In this document: positions 24,033 to 33,612 of the stretch, piece by piece | Layout: every line of letters begins with the position of its first letter | How positions within the stretch are numbered: position 1 is the stretch's first letter | Source of the DNA: Candidatus Chlorohelix allophototropha | Lineage (GTDB): Bacteria > Chloroflexota > Chloroflexia > Chloroheliales > Chloroheliaceae | DNA: 64,000 bases | Reading direction: 5' to 3' | NCBI RefSeq assembly: GCF_030389965.1 | Contig: NZ_CP128399.1 | Span: forward strand, 1,444,934 to 1,508,933 | Made by a program: the position numbers and the translations under genes | The notes under the pieces: model-generated | The model's database searches: none | What the model saw: only the letters and a program-made list of their open reading frames with translations | Told to the model about the DNA's origin: nothing

Positions 24033-27000
24033 TCAGTTTGCATTGTCAGAATCAGTATGATGGGTTTCCTCCGCCAGTTTGTCCAGAAGTTTATTTAAGT
24101 CTTCCATATGATAGGGTTTGGGTAGTACTTCCTTGAAACCATATTGCTTATAATCAGACATTATAGGGTCATTGGAGTAACCGCTACAAACTACCGCCGT
24201 GACATGCGGGTCTAGCTCTAACAGCTTTACCATAGTCTCCTTGCCGCCCATCCCCCCCGGAATTGTCAAGTCGAGCAGTACCACATCAAAGGGCTGACCC
24301 GCTTCGAGCGCAGCGCGATAAAGCCGATAGGCTTCTTCCCCATCTTCGGCTACCCCAACCGTATGCCCCAACCGCAACAATATGCGCCTTGCCATATTTC
24401 TCAAAAGTTCTTCATCATCCATGATTAATATTCTCATGGGCGTAGTTGAACGAGTATAGCTCATTACGGGCTTGGCAAAACTCCCCGATGTTTCTGGTTG
24501 TTGTATAGAGGCAGGCAGATAAATGGTAAAGATCGTACCCTTTCCCACCACACTTTCTACCTCGATATGTCCGCTATGTTGCCGGATGATGGAATGGCAA
24601 ACTGACAAACCCAGCCCATTTCCCGATTTTTTGGTAGTAAAGTAAGGATCGAATATTTTGGACAGATTTTCAGAGTTGATGCCTGCCCCCTCATCCCGGA
24701 AGGAGATTTGTACATACGAACCCGCCTTCAGACCTAGCAGCGTGTCTTCGTCTATTTGCACGTTTCGGGCAGAGATGGTAATGATGCCTCCCTGTGGCAT
24801 CGCCTGAACAGCATTCAAAACCAGATTATGAATAACCTGACCTAATTGCCCGACATCTGCTTCTATCTGGAACAAATCCTCCGGTAGTTCAAAAACCGCT
24901 TTTACATTTGTACCATGCAATATAAAACGAGTGGCTTCTTCAATTACCTGTGCGAGTGCGACGGTTTTCTTAACTGGGCGACCCCCTTTGGCAAAAGTCA
25001 AAAGCTGGATTGTCAATTCGCGAGCGCGTAGAGTGGCAGCTTGCGCCTGATCAATAAAATCATTGAGTTCTACATTTTGTTGCGATTCGCTATTTTCAAG
25101 ATAATATTTACTTAAGTCCAGATACCCAGTTATGCCCGTCAACAAGTTGTTAAAATCGTGTGCCAAACCTCCCGCGAACACCCCTAGTGATTCGAGTTTT
25201 GCCGCTTTCTGTACTTCCTGTTCCAGTCTTAACTGGGAAGTGACATCGCGGAAGACTAGCACCACCCCAATAATATTGCTCTGGCGATCTCGAATGGGAG
25301 CACAACTATCCATAATAATGCGCTCCACCCCATCACGAGCTATCAACAAAGTGTTATTTTGCATCAATATTACATGCCCGGTATTAAGGGTTTCGCGCAG
25401 TGGGCTTGGACGACGCTGGCGAGTTTCTTCGTCCAAAAGGCAAAATACCTTATCAAGCGATTGTCCTATTGCCTCCGCGTGGTTCCAACCGGTCAATTCT
25501 TCCGCTATCCGATTGATAAGCGTAATACGTCCTTCTAAGTCGGTGGTGATTACAGCATCTCCGATAGAACGTAGAGTTACGGACAGACGCTCTTTTTCAG
25601 CCGCTAGAGATTGCTCAGCGTGCTTGAGTTCGGTAATATCTTGGCTTAAAACCATGCCATTGATTATTTTACCCTGCTCATCCTTGATAGGTACTGCCCT
25701 GACCAAAAACACCTGCTCGTTATAATAATCCTCGAAGGTGCTTTCAATTCCGGCAAGGGCAGCTTGGTAATGGGGCAAAAGTCGGGCAACCGCTTCGGGT
25801 GGCAACACTTCATGAATGGTCTTGCCTTCGATTACTTGGTTAGTAAAGCGGTTGGGCGCGAGTGCGCCGCCTTCCGCCACCAGATAACGCATATCCCGAT
25901 CAAAGACCAGCACCGCACTATTGGGCAAATTCCGTGCTAGCAAGCGATACCGCCCCTCGCTTTGGCGCAAGGCTTCCTCCGCCTCTACCCGCTCCGTCAC
26001 ATCACGTCCCACATTAACCGTATAAAGCGATCTGCCGCTTGCCGGGTCGATAATTACCTGTGAAGTGGATTCGAGCCAAACGTAATGTCCATTTTTGTGG
26101 CGGTAGCGGAAAATGGCAATTGCTTTACCGGGCTTTTCCACTACTTGTTTGACTATCTCAGTAATAGGATACAATTCATCGGGATGGAATAAATCAAACA
26201 TGGAACGTCCCGTTAGTTCCTCCGGTTCGTAACCCAGAATACGACGGCAAGCGGGAGAAATATATTGGAAAGTACCGTCAGGCAGGTTGGTTGAAATAAT
26301 ATCGAGCGAGTTTTCAGCCAACAGGCGATAGCGTTCCTCGCTTAATTGTAACGCTTCCTCCGCCTGTACCCGTTCGGTAATATCTATCGCCACGCCGCCT
26401 ATCAAAGGCGGGTTGGATGAATCACGGAGGGGAAATTTATTAGTCAGCGCGTACCCCATAGAACCATCCCCCCGTATATAACGCTCTTGTACTTCAAGCG
26501 ATTTATCGGTTTCAAAAACTTTCAGGTTGTCTAATCGGTACTGTTTCGCCATTTCTTCAGGGTATAATTCGAGGACAGTTTTACCTATAACCCGCTCCTT
26601 TTCATACCCGGTCATGCGGGCGAAAGGTTTGTTTACATAGCGAAACCCCCCTGCAACATCCGTTATCCAAGCGAGCATTGGGCTATTGTCCATAAAAGCT
26701 TGGAAACGCGCCTCGCTTCGGTATAGCGCTTCCTCTAACCGTTTGCGTGCGGTTATATCGTGGGAGATAGCAGAAGCTCCAATGATATTTCCAGAACTAT
26801 CCCTCAACGGCGAAAGAGTTAGCGAAACATCAATATTAGTGCCGTTCTTGCACCGACGCACTGTCTCATAGTGGGCAAGATGCTCACCTTGCCGTATCGA
26901 CTCCAGCAATCCAGGTATTTCATTGGTGCGATCCGGGGTAACCAGAAAATTGATAGATTTACCGATCATTTCCTCAGCGGTATAACCATACATTCTGGTT

Positions 27001-28262
27001 GCGCCGCCATTCCAGCTTTGAATTATTCCATCCAACGTTTTACCGATAATGGCATCCTCGGAACATTCCACGATGGAAGCCAACTGCGCCTGCGCTTGCG
27101 TGGCATTTTTGAGCGCGGTAATATCTTGAAGTTGGGATAGCATCACGGGTTCTCCGTACAGTTCTACAAACTCCACGGAAGCCAGTACGTAAATTATTTC
27201 CCCCTTCTTGCGCTTTAGAGGAATTTCAACCCCATGAACATGACCCTCTTTACGGATAATCTCTGCAAGTTGCATTCTGGTTTCAGGGGCAGCCCACATA
27301 TTCAGTGCGGCAAAGGTAGAGCCGACCATTTCTTCTCTGCTATAATTTAAAAGCTCTAGGGTAGTGTTATTAACATCGAGAATACGCCCTTCCCCCCTAG
27401 TGGAAATAAGAGTCGCTACCGGGCTGGTTTGGAATATTTTGGAGAATTTTGCCTCGCTCTCCTGCAAAGCTCTCTCGATCAACTTGCGCTCGGTGACATC
27501 CCGGAAGTAAACCGAAATCCCAGCGCTTGTAGGGTAAACACTAACATCCACCCATTGTTTGATATGTTCAGAATAAATTTCAAACCCAGCCGGAATCTGC
27601 TCGGTTAAAGCTTGGCGCATATGCTGATAAGGCTGTAAACCAACCATCTGCGGAAATACATCCCAGATGCATTTGCCGAGCAACTCTTCACGGGATTTAT
27701 GCCAAAGTTGTTCGGTTTTGTTATTCACATAGATAAACCGCTCTTCGGTGTCCAACGAGTAGAAAGCGTCACTGATGCTTTCCAGAATAGCCAAAGTGCG
27801 CTGAGTAACCTCTACCAAAGACTGCTCAGATGCTCTCGATACTTCTTGCGGCTGAGGACTTTCCGGTGTAACAAACTCTTTGCTAGCATCTTTCTGGAGA
27901 AAAACCAATAGAGAATCAGCGGCAGGATAAATTTGCACAGCCAGATAAGTTTGCAACGGAGAATAGTATTTCACAAAATGGGCGGAGGTCTGCTCTTGCA
28001 GAGTTTGCCGGAAGTGCTGCTCAAAGTGTGGTACGCCAAAGTGTGGCAACGCACTCCAAAAGTTTTTCCCGATTAGCTCGGCGGCGTTACACTCCAACAG
28101 GTTAGCGGCAGATTGATTGAGGTAGCAAATTTGCCAACCGGAATCTAGCATTAGAACGGCAGCTCGTAAATTATCCAACATATTAGGTAATACCATTCCG
28201 TTAGTAGCGTTGGAGTGGTTTAGAGGCGATTCTTTGTCAATCGGTTGGCGTGTATCTGGCAT
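24033..28262 (-). CDS. Hybrid sensor histidine kinase with eight PAS domains and a receiver
   Basis: A 1409-residue, apparently soluble sensor. Eight PAS/PAC units run in tandem from about residue 28 to 1010; several end in the typical DITERKRAEEAL-like linker. The kinase core follows: the H-box AGGLAHDFNNLLTGITG with the phosphoacceptor His near 1035, then the ATPase domain with DEGAGI, FDPYFTTK and GNGLGLSV (about 1120-1255). A receiver domain (about 1275-1400) has acidic DDEE, the phosphoacceptor Asp in VVLLDLTIPG and the Lys in VLPKPY. No membrane helices are seen, so signals are probably cytoplasmic (redox, light, small molecules). No cognate response regulator is next to it. GGAG precedes the ATG. 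Confidence 0.93.
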   Translation of the reverse strand: MPDTRQPIDKESPLNHSNATNGMVLPNMLDNLRAAVLMLDSGWQICYLNQSAANLLECNAAELIGKNFWSALPHFGVPHFEQHFRQTLQEQTSAHFVKYYSPLQTYLAVQIYPAADSLLVFLQKDASKEFVTPESPQPQEVSRASEQSLVEVTQRTLAILESISDAFYSLDTEERFIYVNNKTEQLWHKSREELLGKCIWDVFPQMVGLQPYQHMRQALTEQIPAGFEIYSEHIKQWVDVSVYPTSAGISVYFRDVTERKLIERALQESEAKFSKIFQTSPVATLISTRGEGRILDVNNTTLELLNYSREEMVGSTFAALNMWAAPETRMQLAEIIRKEGHVHGVEIPLKRKKGEIIYVLASVEFVELYGEPVMLSQLQDITALKNATQAQAQLASIVECSEDAIIGKTLDGIIQSWNGGATRMYGYTAEEMIGKSINFLVTPDRTNEIPGLLESIRQGEHLAHYETVRRCKNGTNIDVSLTLSPLRDSSGNIIGASAISHDITARKRLEEALYRSEARFQAFMDNSPMLAWITDVAGGFRYVNKPFARMTGYEKERVIGKTVLELYPEEMAKQYRLDNLKVFETDKSLEVQERYIRGDGSMGYALTNKFPLRDSSNPPLIGGVAIDITERVQAEEALQLSEERYRLLAENSLDIISTNLPDGTFQYISPACRRILGYEPEELTGRSMFDLFHPDELYPITEIVKQVVEKPGKAIAIFRYRHKNGHYVWLESTSQVIIDPASGRSLYTVNVGRDVTERVEAEEALRQSEGRYRLLARNLPNSAVLVFDRDMRYLVAEGGALAPNRFTNQVIEGKTIHEVLPPEAVARLLPHYQAALAGIESTFEDYYNEQVFLVRAVPIKDEQGKIINGMVLSQDITELKHAEQSLAAEKERLSVTLRSIGDAVITTDLEGRITLINRIAEELTGWNHAEAIGQSLDKVFCLLDEETRQRRPSPLRETLNTGHVILMQNNTLLIARDGVERIIMDSCAPIRDRQSNIIGVVLVFRDVTSQLRLEQEVQKAAKLESLGVFAGGLAHDFNNLLTGITGYLDLSKYYLENSESQQNVELNDFIDQAQAATLRARELTIQLLTFAKGGRPVKKTVALAQVIEEATRFILHGTNVKAVFELPEDLFQIEADVGQLGQVIHNLVLNAVQAMPQGGIITISARNVQIDEDTLLGLKAGSYVQISFRDEGAGINSENLSKIFDPYFTTKKSGNGLGLSVCHSIIRQHSGHIEVESVVGKGTIFTIYLPASIQQPETSGSFAKPVMSYTRSTTPMRILIMDDEELLRNMARRILLRLGHTVGVAEDGEEAYRLYRAALEAGQPFDVVLLDLTIPGGMGGKETMVKLLELDPHVTAVVCSGYSNDPIMSDYKQYGFKEVLPKPYHMEDLNKLLDKLAEETHHTDSDNAN

Positions 28263-28411
28263 GGCTGTTACTCCTGCGCTGGGAGTGTAGCAAAGTTTAG
28301 TTGATTCTAATTTTTAGGTTATACATAAAGTATAGCACATACTTCCAGTCATTTATATAATCAAATGTTAATAAACAGCGCAAAGCCTTGAATATTTCTA
28401 AAAATAAAGTT

Positions 28412-29134
28412 CTAATAGTGTCGATAGAAGAGATCATAATAGTAATCTACTTCCAATCCGGTATGTTCGGAAATAATTTGCTCGGCAAGAGTGGGCGGGA
28501 AGTTGTTTCGCACTACTACTTCTAAATCGGCGCGGGTGGTAAACTGCCATCTACTAGGGATACGGATCAAGGAAAAGCCGTGTTCGCTCCAAAATTTTTC
28601 CACCACTTCGGCGGTTATCCCTTCGTAATAAATGCTGCGCCTTAGCCAACTTGCAAAAGTACCGTATGTAAGGTCATTATCAATAATGAAGGCGCTGCCA
28701 CCCGGTTTTATCACTCGTTCCAGTTCGACCAAACCTAGCGCACAACCGGGTGCGAAGAAATACGCGAAGCGAGCATGTACCATATCCACGCTCTTATCGG
28801 GCAGGAATAGCCGCTCAGCCGAACCGGTCATAATCGAGACTCGCTCAAGTTGCATGTCTGCAATGCGCTTCATCGCGCGTAAGCGGGAAGGTCCGTGCGG
28901 TTCTATCGCAATCACATGCGAAGCATTGCGGTGAAAACGCTCTATATGATAGCCGGTGCCCGCCCCTAAATCCAAAACTATTTTACCATCCCAAAAAGAG
29001 ATCGAAGCCATTGCTGCTTCGACAAGCTGGTCAGGGTCAGCCGCCCGATTCTCCAATTCATACCCATCTGGATCGCGTTGAATATTAGGCGAGATATGAA
29101 CTCCGGGTAAATTATCCGTATTAAAGTTCGTCAT
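28412..29134 (-). CDS. Class I SAM-dependent methyltransferase
   Basis: A 240-residue methyltransferase with motif I IVLDLGAGTGYHIERF near residue 52, the acidic VIAIEPHG, the loop LPDKSVDMVHARFAYFF and VIKPGGSAFIIDND. This is the Methyltransf_11/25 type with unknown acceptor. The C-terminal part (YYYDLFYRHY) is not a known domain. The ribosome site is weak. It is flanked by the histidine kinase and the DUF4870 gene on the same strand, with spacers over 100 bp. Confidence 0.87.
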   Translation of the reverse strand: MTNFNTDNLPGVHISPNIQRDPDGYELENRAADPDQLVEAAMASISFWDGKIVLDLGAGTGYHIERFHRNASHVIAIEPHGPSRLRAMKRIADMQLERVSIMTGSAERLFLPDKSVDMVHARFAYFFAPGCALGLVELERVIKPGGSAFIIDNDLTYGTFASWLRRSIYYEGITAEVVEKFWSEHGFSLIRIPSRWQFTTRADLEVVVRNNFPPTLAEQIISEHTGLEVDYYYDLFYRHY

Positions 29135-29206
29135 TTTCGCAAAATTTCCGACTATAGATGATTTCTTTTAAGGAATTGCTATTTAGTAAGCTATTATACT
29201 ATGAAG

Positions 29207-29238
29207 TAAAAAAGGCACGCCCTTTGTAGAGCGTGCCG
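29207..29238 (-). terminator. Intrinsic terminator after the DUF4870-like gene
   Basis: On the minus strand GGCACGC pairs with GCGTGCC across a 10-base loop, followed by TTTTTTTAC. Confidence 0.85.
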
Positions 29239-29253
29239 AACATATTGCGTTTT

Positions 29254-29913
29254 TTATTGCTTCAAGAAGGTGGGATAATTCTTCTCAGCAAGGTCACCGA
29301 TAATCGGTAATTTGACATATTTGCCGGACATCGACTGGACAATCATATAGATTACCAATCCGAAGTAGCCTAATGCCACGAAAATACCGGCGATAGAAAT
29401 AATCGTCCCAATAACTGGGATAAAGCCCAGTATAGCACTGGCAATGTTCCAAGCAAAAAGCGAGGCACCCATAATAAAAGCCTGCATCGCGTTGAAGCGC
29501 ACGAAGCGGTTCTGCTTCTCAATCGCGAGGATCACGATGCCACCAACCAAAGAGAAGAGGTACGCCAACAAACAGGCAATGTTGGGCTGCAAGCCGCTAT
29601 TATAAGGCTCGTTGATGTTGGGTTGCCCGCCCGGAGGCGCATAGTAACCCTGCCCACCACCATACGGTGGCTGCCCATATTGCTGCGGAGGTTGCTGACC
29701 GTACTGGGGCGGCGGCGCATAGGGTTGTTGCGGCGGCGGCGCGTATGGCTGCTGCGGTTGTCCATACTGAGGCGGTTGACCATATTGCGGAGGCTGTCCG
29801 TACTGTGGTGGCTGACCATACTGCGGAGGCTGCCCATACTGGGGCGGTTGTCCGTAAGGTGGTTGCCCATTAGGCGGTTGCTGAGGAGGAGGACCTGGCG
29901 GAAACTGAGACAT
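29254..29913 (-). CDS. DUF4870-like membrane protein with Tyr-Gly-Gln-Pro repeat head
   Basis: A 219-residue protein. The first 105 residues are low complexity, with at least six YGQPPQ units and later PYAPPPQQ blocks. The C-terminal part has about three membrane helices with LLAYLFSLVGGIVIL, AIEKQNRFVRFNAMQAF and the GFIPVIGTIISIAG stretch, the DUF4870 pattern. The function of the family is unknown. The Pro-rich head is cytoplasmic or exposed and may mediate clustering. AGGAAAGG precedes the ATG. A second Pro-rich/membrane protein (63046-63504, TM2 type) uses the same design with a different membrane domain. Confidence 0.8.
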   Translation of the reverse strand: MSQFPPGPPPQQPPNGQPPYGQPPQYGQPPQYGQPPQYGQPPQYGQPPQYGQPQQPYAPPPQQPYAPPPQYGQQPPQQYGQPPYGGGQGYYAPPGGQPNINEPYNSGLQPNIACLLAYLFSLVGGIVILAIEKQNRFVRFNAMQAFIMGASLFAWNIASAILGFIPVIGTIISIAGIFVALGYFGLVIYMIVQSMSGKYVKLPIIGDLAEKNYPTFLKQ

Positions 29914-30277
29914 GGCTTTTCCTTTCCTAAAATGTTCGGAACAAACTGCTACCTATAGCATCAGTTAAAATATAAGTACTTAGATTAAAGATATCAGTTT
30001 ATATTATCTGATTCTAAGGCAAAATAATAGGGGGTACTTTAATACCCTATCACACTACGATACAACCCTGTCTTTTCATTATAGGCTATCTCTGAAATTG
30101 AACTATGACCTTTGTCACTTTTGACCGGAGTCGATACTGCACTATTGATATTTCCAACAAGGGTTTGTAATTGGCAAGAATTTGCCTTGATACCCATTCA
30201 CCAAAGTGCTACAATTTTCACGGTTTCTTTAAGCACCCTTTTCCAGATATATATTTTAAACTGTCCAGGAGGATGAT
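29914..30277. other. 364-bp divergent intergenic region
   Basis: Spacer between the DUF4870-like gene (minus) and the acyl-CoA synthetase (plus). It contains a short GGGTA...TACCC hairpin near 30031-30048 and the promoter at 30187-30215. Nothing else is supported. Confidence 0.55.
30187..30215 (+). promoter_or_regulatory. Sigma-70 type promoter of the acyl-CoA synthetase gene
   Basis: TTGATA (30187-30192) and TACAAT (30210-30215) separated by 17 bases, about 60 bp before the GTG start. Confidence 0.75.
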
Positions 30278-31858
30278 GTGGATAATCAGAAGGTTTACCG
30301 CACCGAGCTTAACCCGCTACAATTTGTGCGTCGCAGTGCGCTTGTGTTTCCCGATAAAATTGCAGTAGTTCACGGGCAACGCCGCTACACCTATAAACAG
30401 TTTGAAGAAAGAGTCTATCGGCTGGCTAACGGATTGCGCGCTGCCGGATTGCAAAAGCACGATCGAGTTGCCTTTCTGTGTCCCAATATACCAGCCCTAT
30501 TAGATGCACATTTTGGAGTACCGGCGGCAGGCGGTATTTTGGTAGCCATTAATACCCGGTTGAGCGCACCTGAAATCGGCTACATCTTGCAACACTCCGG
30601 TTCGAAATACCTTTTTGTGGATCGCGAATTGCGCGGGTTGGTGATGGACGAATATTTAGAGGGCGTACAGGTAGTAGTAGTGGAGGATACGGGCGAACCG
30701 GGCGACGGCTACGAGGATTTTCTTGCCGCTTCCTCAGCCGAGCCTACAGTTAGTTGGCTTGAGGACGAAGAAGAAACCATCTCCATTAACTATACTTCCG
30801 GCACAACCGGACGGCCCAAAGGGGTGATGTACACCTATCGCGGCGCCTTCCTGAATGCTCTGGGCGAGGTCATCGAAACCGGCATGAACTTTAACTCGGT
30901 TTATCTGTGGACACTGCCCATGTTCCATTGCAACGGTTGGTGCTTCACTTGGGCGGTTACCTCCGTTTCAGGCACACATGTTTGCTTGCGCAAGGTTGAC
31001 CCTGATCTTATCTGGGATTTGTTCGAGAAGGAAGGCGTGACCCACTACAACGGCGCTCCTACCGTACAAATCAGTCTGGTCAATCACCCAAAGGCAAAAC
31101 CGATGGATCGCCAAATTACCGTAACAGTGGCAGGTGCGCCACCTTCGCCCACCATTCTAGGACAATTGAAGGCACTCAACTTCCGCCCCATCCATGTGTA
31201 CGGCTTGACCGAAACCTACGGACCGTTCACCATCTGCGAGTGGCATCCCGAATGGAGCGAGTTGTCATCGGAAGATCAAGCACAAAAAATGGCAAGGCAG
31301 GGGCTTAGCTATCTGACCTACGATAATGTGCGCATTGTGGATGGCGAGATGGGCGATGTTCCAGCGAACGCCGATGTAATGGGCGAAGTGGTGATGCGCG
31401 GCAACGGGGTGATGAAAGGCTATTTCGAGCAGCCCGAAGCAACTGAGGAAGCCTTCAAAGGTGGTTGGTTCCACTCCGGTGATATTGGAGTGCGCCACCC
31501 GGATGATTACATCGAACTGCGCGACCGCAAGAAAGACATTATCATTTCCGGCGGCGAGAACATTTCAACTATCGAGGTGGAACAGACTATTGCCAAACAT
31601 CCGGCGGTGCTAGAAGTAGCGGTAGTGGCGATTCCGGATGAGAAGTGGGGTGAACGTCCAAAAGCCTTCGTGACACTCAAACCGGGACAGAGCGTGACAG
31701 CGCAAGAAATAATCGCTTTCTGCAAGCAGCACCTTGCCAGTTTCAAAGCGCCCGCTTCGGTTGAGTTCGGCGAACTGCCCAAAACTTCCACCGGGAAGGT
31801 GCAAAAGTTTGTGCTACGCGAGAAAGAGTGGGGCAACAAGAACAAGCGCGTGAACTAA
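30278..31858 (+). CDS. Fatty acid/acyl-CoA synthetase (AMP-forming)
   Basis: A 526-residue adenylate-forming enzyme. The P-loop motif INYTSGTTGRPKGVMYTYRG lies near residue 168, the A5 motif VYGLTETYGPF near 307, the hinge HSGDIG and IELRDRKKDIIISGGENIS near 408, and the C-terminal catalytic Lys in LPKTSTGKVQK near 508. It activates a carboxylic acid as acyl-AMP and transfers it to CoA. The long A5 region and overall layout are closest to medium/long-chain or FadD-like synthetases. The GTG start follows AGGAGG. It has its own promoter and terminator, so it is expressed alone. Confidence 0.93.
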   Translation: MDNQKVYRTELNPLQFVRRSALVFPDKIAVVHGQRRYTYKQFEERVYRLANGLRAAGLQKHDRVAFLCPNIPALLDAHFGVPAAGGILVAINTRLSAPEIGYILQHSGSKYLFVDRELRGLVMDEYLEGVQVVVVEDTGEPGDGYEDFLAASSAEPTVSWLEDEEETISINYTSGTTGRPKGVMYTYRGAFLNALGEVIETGMNFNSVYLWTLPMFHCNGWCFTWAVTSVSGTHVCLRKVDPDLIWDLFEKEGVTHYNGAPTVQISLVNHPKAKPMDRQITVTVAGAPPSPTILGQLKALNFRPIHVYGLTETYGPFTICEWHPEWSELSSEDQAQKMARQGLSYLTYDNVRIVDGEMGDVPANADVMGEVVMRGNGVMKGYFEQPEATEEAFKGGWFHSGDIGVRHPDDYIELRDRKKDIIISGGENISTIEVEQTIAKHPAVLEVAVVAIPDEKWGERPKAFVTLKPGQSVTAQEIIAFCKQHLASFKAPASVEFGELPKTSTGKVQKFVLREKEWGNKNKRVN

Positions 31859-31907
31859 TCTTCAAAAATCTTTGTTTTGAGCGGTAGTCTAACCCACAAT
31901 TTCAATA

Positions 31908-31943
31908 AAAATGCCCCTCTCTTATTGGGAGCAGGGGCATTTT
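31908..31943. terminator. Bidirectional intrinsic terminator
   Basis: An 11-bp perfect stem AAAATGCCCCT / AGGGGCATTTT with A's before and T's after, so it works on both strands. It separates the convergent acyl-CoA synthetase and secreted-protein genes. Confidence 0.92.
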
Positions 31944-31988
31944 CAATCAAACTAAATCGTGCTACCTTCTTGGTAAAATTGAAATAGT

Positions 31989-33455
31989 CTATTTCATATA
32001 CACATAGATTACCGACTCATGGTTACTAGTAATCCCATGAAATACAATAGACCACACACCCGGCAATTGATCGTTCAGAATACTGGTATCAAGACTGATA
32101 TTATTGCCATTACCACTTGAATTAACCCAACCTTTTACAGTCTTAGCGGTACCAAGCATTCTTCCGTTGGGTGCAGTAATCCAGAATCCTAAATCTTCAT
32201 TAGGCGCGAAGCCGTAAATTGAGAAGTAAAGAACTGTTCCGAAATAATTACAGTTACTTGGAGACACGCTACCATAACGGGAAGCAGGTATATCTCCACA
32301 GCCATTATTCGGAGTAGGTGTCGAAGTTGGCTGCGGGGCAGGGGTTGGGGTTGGCTGCGGGGCAGGGGTTGGGGTTGGTTGCGGCACAGGGGTTGGGGTT
32401 GGTTTATTTCCTGTAGTACCACCACCGGCTTTGATTTCGTTACCCAGTAAGCCCAGTAGCACATCATAAGGTGGTTGGTTTTCAGGATGTATTTCAAAAC
32501 GCGCACGCTCAAACCACTGTGATATAAAGACCTTGCCATCTGGGAACGTTTCTGTCAGCGGCTCAGAAAGTGGTAAGCCGAATAGCGCGATACTTTCAGC
32601 CAAACTCTTTCCCGCTTGTCCATCAAATTCGAGACCGTTATTGCGAAATGCTTTCAATATCTGATCGCAAACTCGGTGACCAGTTTCGGCAAAATAGAGA
32701 CAATTGGATCCGGGTGACGTTGCTTTGGGAAAAGCAGTCCAGTCACGTTGCTGCTGTTTCAAGCGGTCGTCACCGAGTCGGCCCAGAAGGACATCATAAG
32801 GTCGCTGGTTTTCAGGGTGCAATTCTAGGCGAGTACGTTCGAACCATTGTGCCTGGAAATTCTGTCCTTCCACAGTTTCGAGGCGTTGTGGGGTAGTCGC
32901 GAAGCCAAAAACAGGTAAGCCACCATTTTGCTCCCAAAACTCACGAATACGACCACTGATACATTGATTCGTTTCGACAAAGCAAAGGTCATCGCTGTTT
33001 CCAAGATCAAGTAGGGGATTACCGGGCCAATAGAGTTTGAATCTGCTGGCACTAGTCGGAACCTGCCTAAAAGACATCTCAATAATGCCGCCTTTACTTA
33101 GATTAAAGTCGGATTGTACCCAATTAGCTTTAGAACCATCGTTTGCGAGTACATAAGTCTGGAGAAATACTTCTTTTAAATTCATAGGGAGCGTAGTCGA
33201 ACCAGTCTTATTCTCCAGACTCACTATGACTATCTTGTAGCCATTATCCGCTTTATAACAACTGCTGCTACAATTGGTTTGGTCGGCTAATTTGACTTCC
33301 TTGAACACCAAAGTACCTATTAAGGTATTAAGTTCGCCCGGATTTGCCGCATTTACGGGGCTTGCCTGGAAACCTTCGTATGATAGCAAAGTACAAAGCA
33401 ACAGAGCTATTACGCCTAGCGAGAATTTTCGTAAAACAGATGTCTTTAAGCTCAT
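31989..33455 (-). CDS. Secreted protein with two NGGLPVFG-type repeats
   Basis: A 488-residue exported protein. A signal peptide of about 35 residues ends near VNAANPG. An N-terminal domain (about 40-170) has four cysteines. Two related repeats follow, starting REFWEQNGGLPVFGFATTPQ near 175 and FRNNGLEFDGQ near 265. Both contain QWFER(T/A)R(L/F)E(L/I)HPEN then PYDVLLG(R/L)LG. A Pro/Thr/Gln linker and a C-terminal beta domain (about 390-488) end the protein. These repeats recur in Chloroflexota secreted proteins; function unknown. The ATG at 33455 is supported by AAGGAGG; a start 36 bases further upstream would put charged residues before the signal. Confidence 0.8.
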   Translation of the reverse strand: MSLKTSVLRKFSLGVIALLLCTLLSYEGFQASPVNAANPGELNTLIGTLVFKEVKLADQTNCSSSCYKADNGYKIVIVSLENKTGSTTLPMNLKEVFLQTYVLANDGSKANWVQSDFNLSKGGIIEMSFRQVPTSASRFKLYWPGNPLLDLGNSDDLCFVETNQCISGRIREFWEQNGGLPVFGFATTPQRLETVEGQNFQAQWFERTRLELHPENQRPYDVLLGRLGDDRLKQQQRDWTAFPKATSPGSNCLYFAETGHRVCDQILKAFRNNGLEFDGQAGKSLAESIALFGLPLSEPLTETFPDGKVFISQWFERARFEIHPENQPPYDVLLGLLGNEIKAGGGTTGNKPTPTPVPQPTPTPAPQPTPTPAPQPTSTPTPNNGCGDIPASRYGSVSPSNCNYFGTVLYFSIYGFAPNEDLGFWITAPNGRMLGTAKTVKGWVNSSGNGNNISLDTSILNDQLPGVWSIVFHGITSNHESVIYVYMK

Positions 33456-33612
33456 ATCTGCCTCCTTTTTCAAACGATTATTTCTATTCATTCAATACGC
33501 CAAGCCCTTAATGAATTGGGTTATGCTTTTTTATCGATAAAAAGCCTGTAGGGTAGTTAGACGCATTTTCTAAGCTGGCGTGCAGGGCTGTAATGAAATA
33601 ACCGTTATTTCC

